In this document: in pieces, positions 47,234 through 56,087 of the stretch
Layout of the letters: each line of letters starts with the position of its first letter
How positions within the stretch are numbered: position 1 is the first letter of the stretch
Assembly (NCBI RefSeq): GCF_006442815.1
Contig: NZ_VFVL01000027.1
Coordinates: 1 to 64,000 of the forward strand
Length of the DNA stretch: 64,000 nucleotides
Direction of reading: 5' to 3'
Source of the DNA: Mesorhizobium sp. B2-4-3
Lineage (GTDB): Bacteria > Pseudomonadota > Alphaproteobacteria > Rhizobiales > Rhizobiaceae
Translations under genes and position numbers: made by a program
The notes under the pieces: model-generated
What the model was told of the DNA's origin: nothing
The model's database searches: none
The model's input: the letters and a program-made list of their open reading frames with translations, nothing else

Positions 47234-49108
47234 TTAACGCGGCTGGTCCCAGCCAGGGTCGAAATAGAAGTTTTGCGAGCCGGTGCCACCCGTGCCGGCA
47301 CCCGAGACCGGATAGGCTATCCTGACGATGTGGAAGCCGCCGGCGGCTCCCTGCTGAAGGCCGTATATGCCTTCCAATCCCCGGCCGTAGAATCCCGCAA
47401 TCGCGATACAGAGCGCGGCTCCTGCCAAGGATGTCTGCATGGTTATCGCAACCGCGTCGTCCCTTAGCGATATCCTGTTTTCGGAGAGGTGCTTGACGAT
47501 GATGACCAGCACGAGCAATCCGTAGATCGCCGCATTGAGTGCCGCAAACCAATAGAAACCAGTGGCACTGGAGGGCTCTTTCACAAAAATGACAGGCAGC
47601 GACGCACCAGTAGCAAGCGCCACATAGGGAAAGATGACACGGCTGGGCAGAAGCGTCTTCGGACCACTACCTTTCGGCGTGACGCGGAAATCGACGAATG
47701 ACTTGGCAAGATAATCGCGAACCGACGCCAGCGTTCCTGCCATCACCCACGGCCAGCGCGCGAATAGATGGAAGAGTGTCCCTTCCCAACTGATAGCCTT
47801 GGCCGAGAACGGACGCGCAAGGCCTAACCTTTTTAGAAAGACCACCAGGACAATCGGAAGGGCCGCGCTTGGCGTATAGTAGACAAGGAATTCAGGATAG
47901 GTCACGTCCGCAAAATTGTTGCCCGACAACAGCGCGTAGATCGGCATGACATACATTGTTATCGCAAATAGAGCGAACATCGGATACCAGAGCTGGCAGA
48001 ATACGAACTGCCGTCTGAGCCTCGGGCTGAGCTTGGACAGATATCCAGGCGTGTATTCGAGCAAGATGGTCGTCAAACTCCGTGACCACTGGAACTCCTG
48101 AGTAACCAGGTCGGCGAAAGTTTGCGGACCGTCGCCATTCGCGATGGCATCAATGGCATGCACACCGCGCCATCCAGCGGCGTTGATCATCATCGAGGTG
48201 GAGTGGTCCTCGGCCAGTTCAGGGCCCAGCCCGCCAGCCTGTCGCAACGCAATGGTGCGCACGGCATAATGCGAGCCGATGCAGAGCGGGGCGCCGTTGC
48301 TCGTGTAGCCGGATTGCAAAGGGCCGTGGAGCATCCCTTCCACAAACAGCCTGCCGCGCGCTGCCCAGCTTTCGTCGGCGTTGTTGTCACAGATGCTCGG
48401 TGCCGAGACATAACCGACGCCTGGGTCGGCGAACGGATAAAGGATTTCCCTCAGATAGGTCGGCGTCGGAACGTGATCGGCGTCCATCTGGGCGACGAAG
48501 TCGTAGCGCTCGTAGCCGTAGTGGTCGTAGAAGAACGCCAGATTGCCTTCCTTGCAGCGGGTCCGGCGCGGCCAGGTCTTGCGGTGATAGTCCTCGCGGC
48601 CGCGCCTGGTCGAAATCAGCACGCCATGCGCGTCGCACCAGGCAATCGTTTCCTCGCCGGGGTCCTCATCGGCAAGCCAGGTGTCGTGCGGATAGTCCTG
48701 CGCCAGCATCGCCTCGAGCGTGCGCTGGACGACGGCGAACGGCTCGGAAGGCGCCTTGGTGACCACCATGGCGACACGTGAGCGCTTCGGGATCGTATGC
48801 AGCTTCGACGACTTCCTCGAAGCATGGACCTTGAGCAGGAAATACATCGGCATCAAGGTGAGCCAGGCCAGGACGATCGTGGCGAAGGCAAAGGGTCCGA
48901 CATGATCGATATGCGCAGGCTGCAGCCACCAGGACCAGAAGAAAGCCAGCGAGACCAACCAGGAAACAAGGCCAAGCCGCAAGATCAATTGCTGGCGCGG
49001 CGTGAGCACGGGCACGAGGTAAGGACCCCTTGGACCGATGCCGGCTGTGCCCGGCCGGCGCCGAAATCTCGTTTTGCCGACAGAGCCGGCACCCGCTGAT
49101 ACGCCCAT
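47234..49108 (-). CDS. Processive GT2 glycosyltransferase, cellulose/beta-glycan synthase-like
   Basis: 624 residues. Two N-terminal helices, a cytosolic GT2 domain and five to six C-terminal helices: the BcsA-like plan without a PilZ domain. MDADHVP has the D-x-D (209-211), AEDHST the E-D catalytic base region (300-301), and QEFQWSRS stands where QxxRW is expected, with Gln for Arg. It probably makes and extrudes a beta-linked glycan. The divergent neighbour is a GH26-like hydrolase, matching the usual synthase-hydrolase pairing. Confidence 0.88.
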   Translation of the reverse strand: MGVSAGAGSVGKTRFRRRPGTAGIGPRGPYLVPVLTPRQQLILRLGLVSWLVSLAFFWSWWLQPAHIDHVGPFAFATIVLAWLTLMPMYFLLKVHASRKSSKLHTIPKRSRVAMVVTKAPSEPFAVVQRTLEAMLAQDYPHDTWLADEDPGEETIAWCDAHGVLISTRRGREDYHRKTWPRRTRCKEGNLAFFYDHYGYERYDFVAQMDADHVPTPTYLREILYPFADPGVGYVSAPSICDNNADESWAARGRLFVEGMLHGPLQSGYTSNGAPLCIGSHYAVRTIALRQAGGLGPELAEDHSTSMMINAAGWRGVHAIDAIANGDGPQTFADLVTQEFQWSRSLTTILLEYTPGYLSKLSPRLRRQFVFCQLWYPMFALFAITMYVMPIYALLSGNNFADVTYPEFLVYYTPSAALPIVLVVFLKRLGLARPFSAKAISWEGTLFHLFARWPWVMAGTLASVRDYLAKSFVDFRVTPKGSGPKTLLPSRVIFPYVALATGASLPVIFVKEPSSATGFYWFAALNAAIYGLLVLVIIVKHLSENRISLRDDAVAITMQTSLAGAALCIAIAGFYGRGLEGIYGLQQGAAGGFHIVRIAYPVSGAGTGGTGSQNFYFDPGWDQPR

Positions 49109-49666
49109 GCCACGCGCCGCCCTACGCGCCCGGCCATACGGCCGAAAGCATTCATCCGGCTATAGAATCAGTCGATACTAATACAAAGTCAACAGGATTA
49201 AGCCTGTGCTAACCAAGCCTCTTAAGAACCGGTTAATCTAACGCTTTGGCCCGCACCGCAGCTTGCCGTCCCGACAGCGGCCGCGATGGCGGCCTTTTGC
49301 CGGCTTCAAGTGAGGACCGGCAACGGTCCCTGCCGGCTGCGCCGATCGCCCCATGGGCCGCAACAAGGTTAAGTAACAGTTAATTGCCCTTGACTCTGGG
49401 CGGTCATAGGCTCTTATATCAGGAAGGGTTAATATCGTAATGTTGACGCGAATTTGTGAGTATCGCGGCGACCTCTCTTCAGGTATTCAGGTAGAGGACC
49501 TTGAGAGATAACCTCTGTGGAGGCGCTCCGTAAAACGCGCCCGTCCCAGTCGCTCAGACACCCCACGGTTCACGTTGGCAGACGTTAGGGTTTGCGCGCT
49601 GGTTCATGCCGGCACGCGGCGGCGAGTTCCGATGTCCGTCGGACGTCGGAACCATGGGAGGCGAGT
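49109..49666. other. Divergent intergenic region, synthase and hydrolase genes
   Basis: 558 bp with no convincing gene. It is AT-rich at 49160-49240 and 49370-49460 (AGTTAATTGCCCTTGACTC, then TTATATCAGG and TTAATATCG). TTGACT (49390) with TTATAT 18 bp later is a plausible promoter for the hydrolase gene. The long leader suggests extra regulation. Confidence 0.45.
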
Positions 49667-50584
49667 ATGAAACACTCCACTGCGACTGCATTTGTGTCAG
49701 CACTGATTATCGGCGGCGGCCTCGCGTTTCCGGCGTCGGCCGGATCGTCCGCTGGGACGGATCCGATCAAGACGAGCTCGGCCGCGTCGGCATTCGGGTC
49801 GTATGATCCATATGGCGATTTCACCAATGACAAGTCGGCCAGTATCGAGGAACTGTTCCTGCCTTGGGAAGACGTCGACCTGTCGACGCTGCCGCTGGCG
49901 GACGCCTATGCGCAGCAACGCGGCCGCTCGCTGCTGATCACCGTCGAGCCTTGGACATGGTCGAAGGACTGGCGCATCACGCCGCCCGAGCTGCGCGACG
50001 GCATATTGAGCGGCAAATACGACGCCAACATGCAGGCGATCTGCAACCTGGTCGGACAGATGAAGAGCCCGGTCACCATCCGCTGGGCGCAGGAAATGGA
50101 AGACAAGAACGGCCGCTTTACCTGGGCCAACTGGGCGCCGAAGGACTGGATCGCCGCCTACAAGCGCGAGGTCAATGTCTGCCGCAAGGCGGCGCCCACC
50201 GCGAAATACATGTGGTCGCCCAAGGGTATCGAGGGCCTTGAGAAGTACTATCCCGGCGACGACTACGTCGACGTGATCGGCTTGTCGGTGTTCGGCCTGC
50301 AGAAGAAGGACAATGACGAGGCCGGCCGCGACCGGACCTTCGAAGAGACGTTGAAGCCGGGGTACGACCGCGTCGCGAAGTTCAACAAGCCTGTGATCGT
50401 GGCCGAGCTCGGCTATGTCGGAAAGCAGGAATACGTGACGAAATGGGCTGACGACTCGCGCAAGTCTTATGCGGAGTTTCCGGCCCTAACCTCGGTGGTC
50501 TACTTCAACCAGAAGGAAGTCTGGCCGTGGCTGGGCGGCTATGGACTGCCCGACTGGCGGGTAACCCAGCACGTGCTGCCGTAG
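49667..50584 (+). CDS. GH26-like secreted glycoside hydrolase
   Basis: 305 residues. Signal peptide ends FPASAG. The TIM-barrel core has PVTIRWAQEMEDKNGRFTW, where Glu143 or Glu145 would be the acid, APTAKYMWSP, and PVIVAELGYVG with Glu247 as nucleophile candidate; these spacings fit GH26 mannanase-like enzymes. It may trim or edit the glycan made by the divergent GT2 synthase. GGGAGGCG supports the start at 49667. Confidence 0.8.
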   Translation: MKHSTATAFVSALIIGGGLAFPASAGSSAGTDPIKTSSAASAFGSYDPYGDFTNDKSASIEELFLPWEDVDLSTLPLADAYAQQRGRSLLITVEPWTWSKDWRITPPELRDGILSGKYDANMQAICNLVGQMKSPVTIRWAQEMEDKNGRFTWANWAPKDWIAAYKREVNVCRKAAPTAKYMWSPKGIEGLEKYYPGDDYVDVIGLSVFGLQKKDNDEAGRDRTFEETLKPGYDRVAKFNKPVIVAELGYVGKQEYVTKWADDSRKSYAEFPALTSVVYFNQKEVWPWLGGYGLPDWRVTQHVLP

Positions 50585-50717
50585 TGGCGACAGGCCATGC
50601 CCGTCCCGGCAGAACAGGGACGGGCTCCAGCTTTCCAGTTCGATAGGGATCGCTCCCGGGTCCGGGCCTTGGGAGCCGATGCAAGGCGTGGCGTAAATGA
50701 GTTGGCGGAGTAAAATC

Positions 50718-51218
50718 GTGAACAGGGTGTTGGGGAATCTGCTCGGAGCGGCGCTCGCCTGCTCCGTTTTTGTTGTCGGCCAGCAGGGTGCTGCAATGGC
50801 CAAAGCCGCGAACAGGATCGACGCTAAGGCGGCGAAGGCCGCCGTCGTTTCCGACGAAGGCGTCTATCAGCTCTACAAGAACCGCTCATGGCGCTGGGGC
50901 AATCATGGCGCGGCATATTTTGCCGTGCAGAAGCGACAGTTTACGGCGTGGTCCACCGAGGGTGGCAAGAGCTATGGCGAGGGCATCTGGTTCATGCCCG
51001 GCTACGGCAAACTGTGTTTCCGGGCAACCTGGCACGGCTCATGGGGCGCCAAGACGTCCTTGAGTTGTTTCGAGCATCGCAACGACAGCAAGGTTGTCTA
51101 CCAACGCAAATCTCCGAGCGGAGCCTGGTATGAGTTCAGGGATCGCCACGGCAAATCGGACCTGCGTAACGGCGACTACGCCAGCAGGAAGGTGAAGCGC
51201 TTCAAAGCGAAGCTGTAG
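50718..51218 (+). CDS. DUF995 family secreted protein (copy 2)
   Basis: 166 residues from the GTG at 50718, which has GGCGGAG seven bases upstream; an in-frame ATG at 50697 is the alternative. Signal peptide, then GVYQLYKNRSWRWGNHGAAY, RQFTAWSTEGGKS, GKLCFRATWHGSW and SLSCFEHRNDS. The order of W, C and H positions equals that of the copy at 41680, though identity is moderate. Confidence 0.8.
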   Translation: MNRVLGNLLGAALACSVFVVGQQGAAMAKAANRIDAKAAKAAVVSDEGVYQLYKNRSWRWGNHGAAYFAVQKRQFTAWSTEGGKSYGEGIWFMPGYGKLCFRATWHGSWGAKTSLSCFEHRNDSKVVYQRKSPSGAWYEFRDRHGKSDLRNGDYASRKVKRFKAKL

Positions 51219-51327
51219 TCGCTGCCCGCAGGCATGGCGCAATGCCGGGTTGGCGTGAACAGCGTGATTGCCTGGCAAGGCGATTTCGCGCAACGGTTTT
51301 CGCGACGGGAACGACCGCGAATGACCG

Positions 51328-52488
51328 ATGCCGAGGGCTGACAGATCCATCCTGATTACAGGGGCACGCGCGCCGGTGGCGCTGCATCTGGCGCGCCTTC
51401 TCCATGGCGCCGGGAAAAGGGTGATCCTGGCCGACACGCCGGCGAGGCCCATCGCGGCGGCGAGCAAGGCCTGCGCGCGCTATCGTCGATTGCCGCCGCC
51501 GCGCTTCGAGCCACAGGCCTATGCGGATGCGGTGGAGGCGCTGATCCGGGCCGAAGGCATCGGCCTCGTCGTCCCGACCTGCGAAGAGGTCTTTCATCTG
51601 GCGCTGGCAGGGCGCGGCGGAACCATGCCGGCAAAAGTGTTCGCGCCCGGCATCGAGATGTTGGCGCAGGTTCACAACAAGCATAGCTTCATCCGGTTGG
51701 CTGAACAGCTTGGCCTGGCGGTGCCGGAAACGGCGCTTCTCAATTCCCTCGACGATCTGGAGGCGATACGCGGCCGCTCGCGCGACCTGGTGTTCAAGCC
51801 GGTCTGGTCGCGCTTCGCCAGCCACGTTCTGCTGCGTCCGACGCCAGATTTCCTCGATGCGATCACGCCCTCGCCCGCCATGCCCTGGGTGGCGCAGCGT
51901 TTTGTCGAGGGCAAGGAGATCAGCGCCTATGCGGTGGCGCGAGAAGGCAGGCTCAAGGCGCTTGCGCTCTACCGTTCGCTCTATCGCGCCGGCAAAGGCG
52001 CCGGCATCTTCTTCGAGCGGGTCGAGGACGATGCGGCGCGCGATCTGGTCGAGCGCATCGTCGCCGGCACTGCATGGACCGGGCAGATCTCCTTCGACCT
52101 GATGCGCGAGGCGGATGGCCGCGTGCTGCCGCTCGAATGCAACCCGCGCGCCGTGAGCGGCCTGCATTTCTTCCGCGATCCGGCGCGCTTTGTGGATGCC
52201 GTGCTCGGCGACGGTCAGGAAGTCAGGCCGGACGTCACCGCCCCGCAAACGGTGCGGCTCGCGATGTGGATTTATGGACTGCCGGCCGCGCTGCGCTCAG
52301 GCGGGCTCGCCCACTTTCGCAAGGCGATGCGGGAGGGTCAGGAACTGCTCGACTGGCCGGGAGATACCGCGCCTGTCCGGGCGCAATGGTCGGCGCTGGT
52401 GGAGATTGCCGGATTGGCCTTGCGCCAACGCATCAGCCTGCAGGCGGGATCTACGCGTGATATCGAATGGAACGGGCCGGATGGGTGA
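51328..52488 (+). CDS. ATP-grasp enzyme of unknown substrate
   Basis: 386 residues. SILITGARAPVALHLARLLH resembles the preATP-grasp fold (carbamoyl-phosphate synthase type). RDLVFKPVWSRFASHVLLRP and WVAQRFVEGKEISAYAVARE give ATP-binding strands; ISFDLMREADGRVLPLECNP has the metal-binding Glu and Asn. Such enzymes ligate a carboxylate to an amine or thiol through an acyl-phosphate. It has no operon partner on its strand; the KAS-III operon converges on it across a family B repeat. Confidence 0.85.
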   Translation: MPRADRSILITGARAPVALHLARLLHGAGKRVILADTPARPIAAASKACARYRRLPPPRFEPQAYADAVEALIRAEGIGLVVPTCEEVFHLALAGRGGTMPAKVFAPGIEMLAQVHNKHSFIRLAEQLGLAVPETALLNSLDDLEAIRGRSRDLVFKPVWSRFASHVLLRPTPDFLDAITPSPAMPWVAQRFVEGKEISAYAVAREGRLKALALYRSLYRAGKGAGIFFERVEDDAARDLVERIVAGTAWTGQISFDLMREADGRVLPLECNPRAVSGLHFFRDPARFVDAVLGDGQEVRPDVTAPQTVRLAMWIYGLPAALRSGGLAHFRKAMREGQELLDWPGDTAPVRAQWSALVEIAGLALRQRISLQAGSTRDIEWNGPDG

Positions 52489-52658
52489 GGCCGGCGGGAC
52501 AGCACCCCCCTCTGCCTACCGGCCATCTCCCCCGCAAGGGGGAGATCAGCAGCTCCGCCGGCCGCGCCTTTCCTGCAACGTCGATGATTGGCGAAAGCGG
52601 TCGCGACATCCAATCTCCCCCCTTGCGGGGGAGATGCCCGGCAGGCAGAGGGGGGTGT
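52489..52658. repeat. Family B palindromic repeat, copy 3
   Basis: GGCGGGACAGCACCCCCCTC, CCGGCCATCTCCCCC and GGGGGAGAT on the left; ATCTCCCCCC, GGGGGAGATGCCCGG and GGCAGAGGGGGG on the right, with CCTGCAACGTCGATGATTGG in the loop. It lies between convergent genes. Confidence 0.88.
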
Positions 52659-52693
52659 GAAGGAACGCGACCTAACCATCTCTCGAGCGAAAA

Positions 52694-53689
52694 CTACAAC
52701 TCGATCTGGTGCACCCTCGGCTCGCTAGCTGCCGCCGGCATCTTCCCCTCCATGATCGCCGCGATGTCGCGGCGCAGGAAATCGAGCGGGCCGATCGCCG
52801 GTAGGGCTTGCGGCGCGAAACGGGCGTTGTCGCTGGCCGATTTCAGCACGCGGCGGTCCTGATGCAGCGCGACGGTGAAGAGCGGCTTGAAGGCCAGCGC
52901 CTTCAGCTCGCCGAGCAGGCCTTGACGCCGGCCGATCAGCCAGCCGACGCCTTCAACCGTGCGTTCGTCGGCCTGGCGAAGATGGAAGGTGGTGGCCAGG
53001 ACCAGTCCGTCCTTACCCCAATATTCGAGTTCGGCGATGCCGGGATGACGAAAGCGCCCGATGGTTTTCGCGCGCTCGCCTTCGAGCAGCCGGCTGATCA
53101 GGCCCTGCTGACGGTCCTCGCCGGTGTAGCTGGCCTCGACCCAGCCCTCGCCGCCGGTCACCTCGACCCGCACCAGATGGCGCTTGGCGGTGAGGCCGCG
53201 CAGCAGGCCCTTATGGGTGAAATGGGTATGGGTGGCGTCGAGGATGTTTTCCGCCGCATCGATCACCGTCGACTGCGTCGACGAGCGCACCCGCCGCACG
53301 ATGATGTCCTTTCCCTGCATGCAGTGCAGGTAAGGCTCTCCCTGCGGCGTGCCTGACGAGATGAAGACGACGCCGTCACGCTCGATCGCAGCGTAGCGGC
53401 GGACCCGGTAATGCGGCATGGCGCCGACATGGCCGGGGATCGCGGTGCAGCGGCCCTCGCCATCGTAGCGCCAACCATGATAGGGGCATTCGATCTCGCC
53501 GCCGACGATCTTTCCGGTCGACAGCTCGACCAGCCGGTGCGGACAGCGGTCGAACAACGCGGCGATGCCTTGCGCCGAGCGGAACAGCACCACGGGCGCA
53601 CGATCGAACAGGATGCGCTTCGGCCGCTTGCCGATGTCGGCGGACAGCGCCACCGCCTGCCAATAGGCTTCCCCGCGGCGCTCGCTCAC
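52694..53689 (-). CDS. Rieske non-heme iron oxygenase (last gene of KAS-III operon)
   Basis: 331 residues. Rieske cluster C49-x-H51 (DRCPHRLVEL) and C68-x2-H71 (CPYHGW); catalytic iron site N148-x2-D151-x2-H154-x4-H159 in ENILDATHTHFTHKG. This is the plan of the VanA/PobA-like oxygenases that demethylate or hydroxylate single rings or side chains. It needs a reductase from elsewhere. Start is GTG in a GTGA overlap with the preceding gene. Confidence 0.9.
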   Translation of the reverse strand: MSERRGEAYWQAVALSADIGKRPKRILFDRAPVVLFRSAQGIAALFDRCPHRLVELSTGKIVGGEIECPYHGWRYDGEGRCTAIPGHVGAMPHYRVRRYAAIERDGVVFISSGTPQGEPYLHCMQGKDIIVRRVRSSTQSTVIDAAENILDATHTHFTHKGLLRGLTAKRHLVRVEVTGGEGWVEASYTGEDRQQGLISRLLEGERAKTIGRFRHPGIAELEYWGKDGLVLATTFHLRQADERTVEGVGWLIGRRQGLLGELKALAFKPLFTVALHQDRRVLKSASDNARFAPQALPAIGPLDFLRRDIAAIMEGKMPAAASEPRVHQIEL

Positions 53690-54834
53690 AATTCGAACCT
53701 CCTCAGCAGGGGAATGCCGACCAGCGCCAGCACGGTCTCCATGACGCGGATCGCTATCCGCCGACGGCGTGGAAGATGCCCGGCATAGACGGCGTTGTAT
53801 TCGATCGCGGCGACCGCGCCGCGCCGCCGTTTGAAATCGGCGGCGCCCGCGCTCATGTTGAAGAACAGGCCGCGCGAAGTCGCGTGATCCTGCGCCATCG
53901 CCATCATCATGCGATAAAGCCCGTCGGCGACCGGCAGGCTGGTGTCATAGCCGACGACCGGCTGGGTCAGCGTGCCGCCGTTTTCGAACAGGCCGGTGAC
54001 GGCGACCAGCTCGCCGCCCGGCCGGCGCAATCCCGCCAGGCTGATGATGCCGCGCCGGTGCATCTCGGCGATGTAGTGGGCGGTGTAATGCGGATTGAGC
54101 GGCGTGTATTTGTCGAGATAGAGCATGTTGTAGAGCTGCTCGGCACGCGCATAATCGGCCTCGGTGAAATCGTCATTGCCGACCCGCTCGAACGGCGTTG
54201 TACGCAGGCGGGCGCGATCGCGCTTCATGTCGCCTGTCATTGCGGGCGCTGCGCTGCGGTCGGCGAAGATGTAGATCTGGCGCGCCGCCAGCATGCGGAA
54301 CCCCTCTGTCCTCAAGGCGGCAATGGTCGCCGGATCGGCGATATCGTTCAGCGAGCGGATGACGATGGCGCGATCGGGGAAACGCGCGGTCAAGGCCGCG
54401 CGCAGCGATGCGATCGCCGGCCGGTCGAGCAGCGGTACCGGATTGGTCGAATAGAGCCAGTTGTTGACTTGCGCCTGACGGTCGAGGCCGCTTGCCCTGG
54501 CCAGCGGCGCGCAAGCCCCAATCAGGGTATTCAGCGCGCGCCGCAGCAGCGGATGCGCGGCGAAGTTGCGCGTCTCGTCCATCGCATAGTCGATATAGGC
54601 GCTGGTCGGGCAACAGATGTAGCAGTTGTGCGCCTTACTCTCGTCGTTCAACGTCAGCGGAAAAACCCGGCCGGCGACATCGAGCGTCTCGACTTTCGTG
54701 TCCAGATTGGCGATGAGATCGCGCACCGGCATCTCGTTGAAAAGCCTCACAAAAGCCTCGACCTTTGCCGGCTTGTTCTCGACCCTGTCGGCCTGCTGCG
54801 CAGGCCCTTTTGCGATCGCCGCCGCGCCGCTCAT
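53686..54834 (-). CDS. GNAT-like protein of the KAS-III operon
   Basis: 382 residues, no confident family. The C-terminal third (RRPGGELVAVTGLFENGG, then FFNMSAGAADFKRRRGAVAA and YNAVYAGHLP) looks like a GNAT/FemAB-type acyltransferase. The N-terminal part holds a CYICCP cysteine cluster followed by LRRALNTLIGACAPLARASG. The ATG at 54834 overlaps the adenylase stop as ATGA. It could attach the activated acyl group to an amine or alcohol. Confidence 0.65.
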   Translation of the reverse strand: MSGAAAIAKGPAQQADRVENKPAKVEAFVRLFNEMPVRDLIANLDTKVETLDVAGRVFPLTLNDESKAHNCYICCPTSAYIDYAMDETRNFAAHPLLRRALNTLIGACAPLARASGLDRQAQVNNWLYSTNPVPLLDRPAIASLRAALTARFPDRAIVIRSLNDIADPATIAALRTEGFRMLAARQIYIFADRSAAPAMTGDMKRDRARLRTTPFERVGNDDFTEADYARAEQLYNMLYLDKYTPLNPHYTAHYIAEMHRRGIISLAGLRRPGGELVAVTGLFENGGTLTQPVVGYDTSLPVADGLYRMMMAMAQDHATSRGLFFNMSAGAADFKRRRGAVAAIEYNAVYAGHLPRRRRIAIRVMETVLALVGIPLLRRFEL

Positions 54835-56087
54835 CGCGCCGGCTCCAGGCGGCATTCGACGCGGCGCAGCTTGCGGCTTGTTTCCAGCGGCAGCGGCGTG
54901 CGGATGAGCGTCACGGTGGCGACCGCCTTTCGCATTTCCAGCAGCGCGCGGACTGCCTGATGAGCAGCCACCGCCACATCGTCCGCGAACGACGGCGGAA
55001 GCCTGAGCTCGATCCTGTCCGGCCCGGTCTGGATGAGGCGGAAATCGTCGATGCGGCGGTCGGCCTTGAGCACGGCGTTGCGCAGCACATCCGGCGTGAC
55101 CAGGATCGGGCCATCCTGCGACACGAGACGGAAGACATCGTCCATGCGGCCGACGATCTCGTCGACACAGCGCAGAGGCGAGCCGCAGCGGCAAGGTTCT
55201 TTGGACAAGCGCAACAGGTCGTTCATCCTGTAGCGCGCCATGATCTGTGTCCGACGGCGAAAGGCCGTCACCAGCGGCGTCACCAGCCCCTCGCCCGCAG
55301 GCTCGAATTCGAAGAAGACGGAGTCTTCGGCAAGATGCAGTCCGCCCTGGCGGCAGGTCACTGCGAACAGGCCTTCGGTCGCCATATAGATCTGGTCGAG
55401 CGGCAGCCGGAAGAAATCCTCGATAACCGGACGATCGACCGGATCCAGCGTTTCAGCCGCCGAGAAGACACGCTTCGGACGCAGACGGAAACCCTCGCTT
55501 GCGAAATGGCGCAGGATCTTCGGCGGCGCGATGATGACCGTCGGGTCGAACATTTCGAGCGCGCCGCGCCAGCTCTCCGGCCCTGCAGTCAGATCGAAGA
55601 AGGCGAGCTTGATCAGGCGCGATTTGCGGGCGCTGTCATAGAGCCTGGTGTTCTGCGGCAGGATGACGGCGACACGCATGCCGCGCCACAGAAGATCGGG
55701 CGCCGCCTTGGCGAGGATCGCGCCCAGCCAGCGGTATTTTTCGGCCTCGGAAATCACGAACAAGCCGCGATTGCCCGAGGTGCCGGTGCTGGCGCCGACG
55801 GTGAGCGATCCGGCGCGGCCGTCGCGCGCCAGGGCCGCCCAGGCTTTTGCGGCGGTGAGACGGTGGATGTTGAATTCGTCGAAGCGCGCCATCAGCAGCG
55901 CCTTGTCGGTGACCGGCAAGTCGACGAGGCGCGCCTGCGCCTTGCCGTAAAAGGACGCGCGCGGCAGGTCGCGGTCGAGGAAACGCCGCAGGGCGGCCGC
56001 CTGCCAGCGCTCGAAATCGGGCCAGGTCTTGCGCGAGACCCAGCGCGTCAGGGCGAAAGAGCGCACCGCTTCCGCCAGCCCGTTCAT
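54831..56087 (-). CDS. PaaK/F390-synthetase-like adenylate-forming enzyme
   Basis: 418 residues. GASTGTSGNRGLF (98-110) is the phosphate-binding loop of the PaaK branch of the adenylation superfamily. FSAAETLDPVDR and IYMATEGLFAVTCRQGG follow, and CRCGSPLRCVDEIVGRMDDV closes the main domain, as in coenzyme F390 synthetase relatives. It would activate a carboxylic acid as acyl-adenylate. Overlaps of 4 bp on both sides tie it to the operon. Confidence 0.85.
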   Translation of the reverse strand: MNGLAEAVRSFALTRWVSRKTWPDFERWQAAALRRFLDRDLPRASFYGKAQARLVDLPVTDKALLMARFDEFNIHRLTAAKAWAALARDGRAGSLTVGASTGTSGNRGLFVISEAEKYRWLGAILAKAAPDLLWRGMRVAVILPQNTRLYDSARKSRLIKLAFFDLTAGPESWRGALEMFDPTVIIAPPKILRHFASEGFRLRPKRVFSAAETLDPVDRPVIEDFFRLPLDQIYMATEGLFAVTCRQGGLHLAEDSVFFEFEPAGEGLVTPLVTAFRRRTQIMARYRMNDLLRLSKEPCRCGSPLRCVDEIVGRMDDVFRLVSQDGPILVTPDVLRNAVLKADRRIDDFRLIQTGPDRIELRLPPSFADDVAVAAHQAVRALLEMRKAVATVTLIRTPLPLETSRKLRRVECRLEPAR

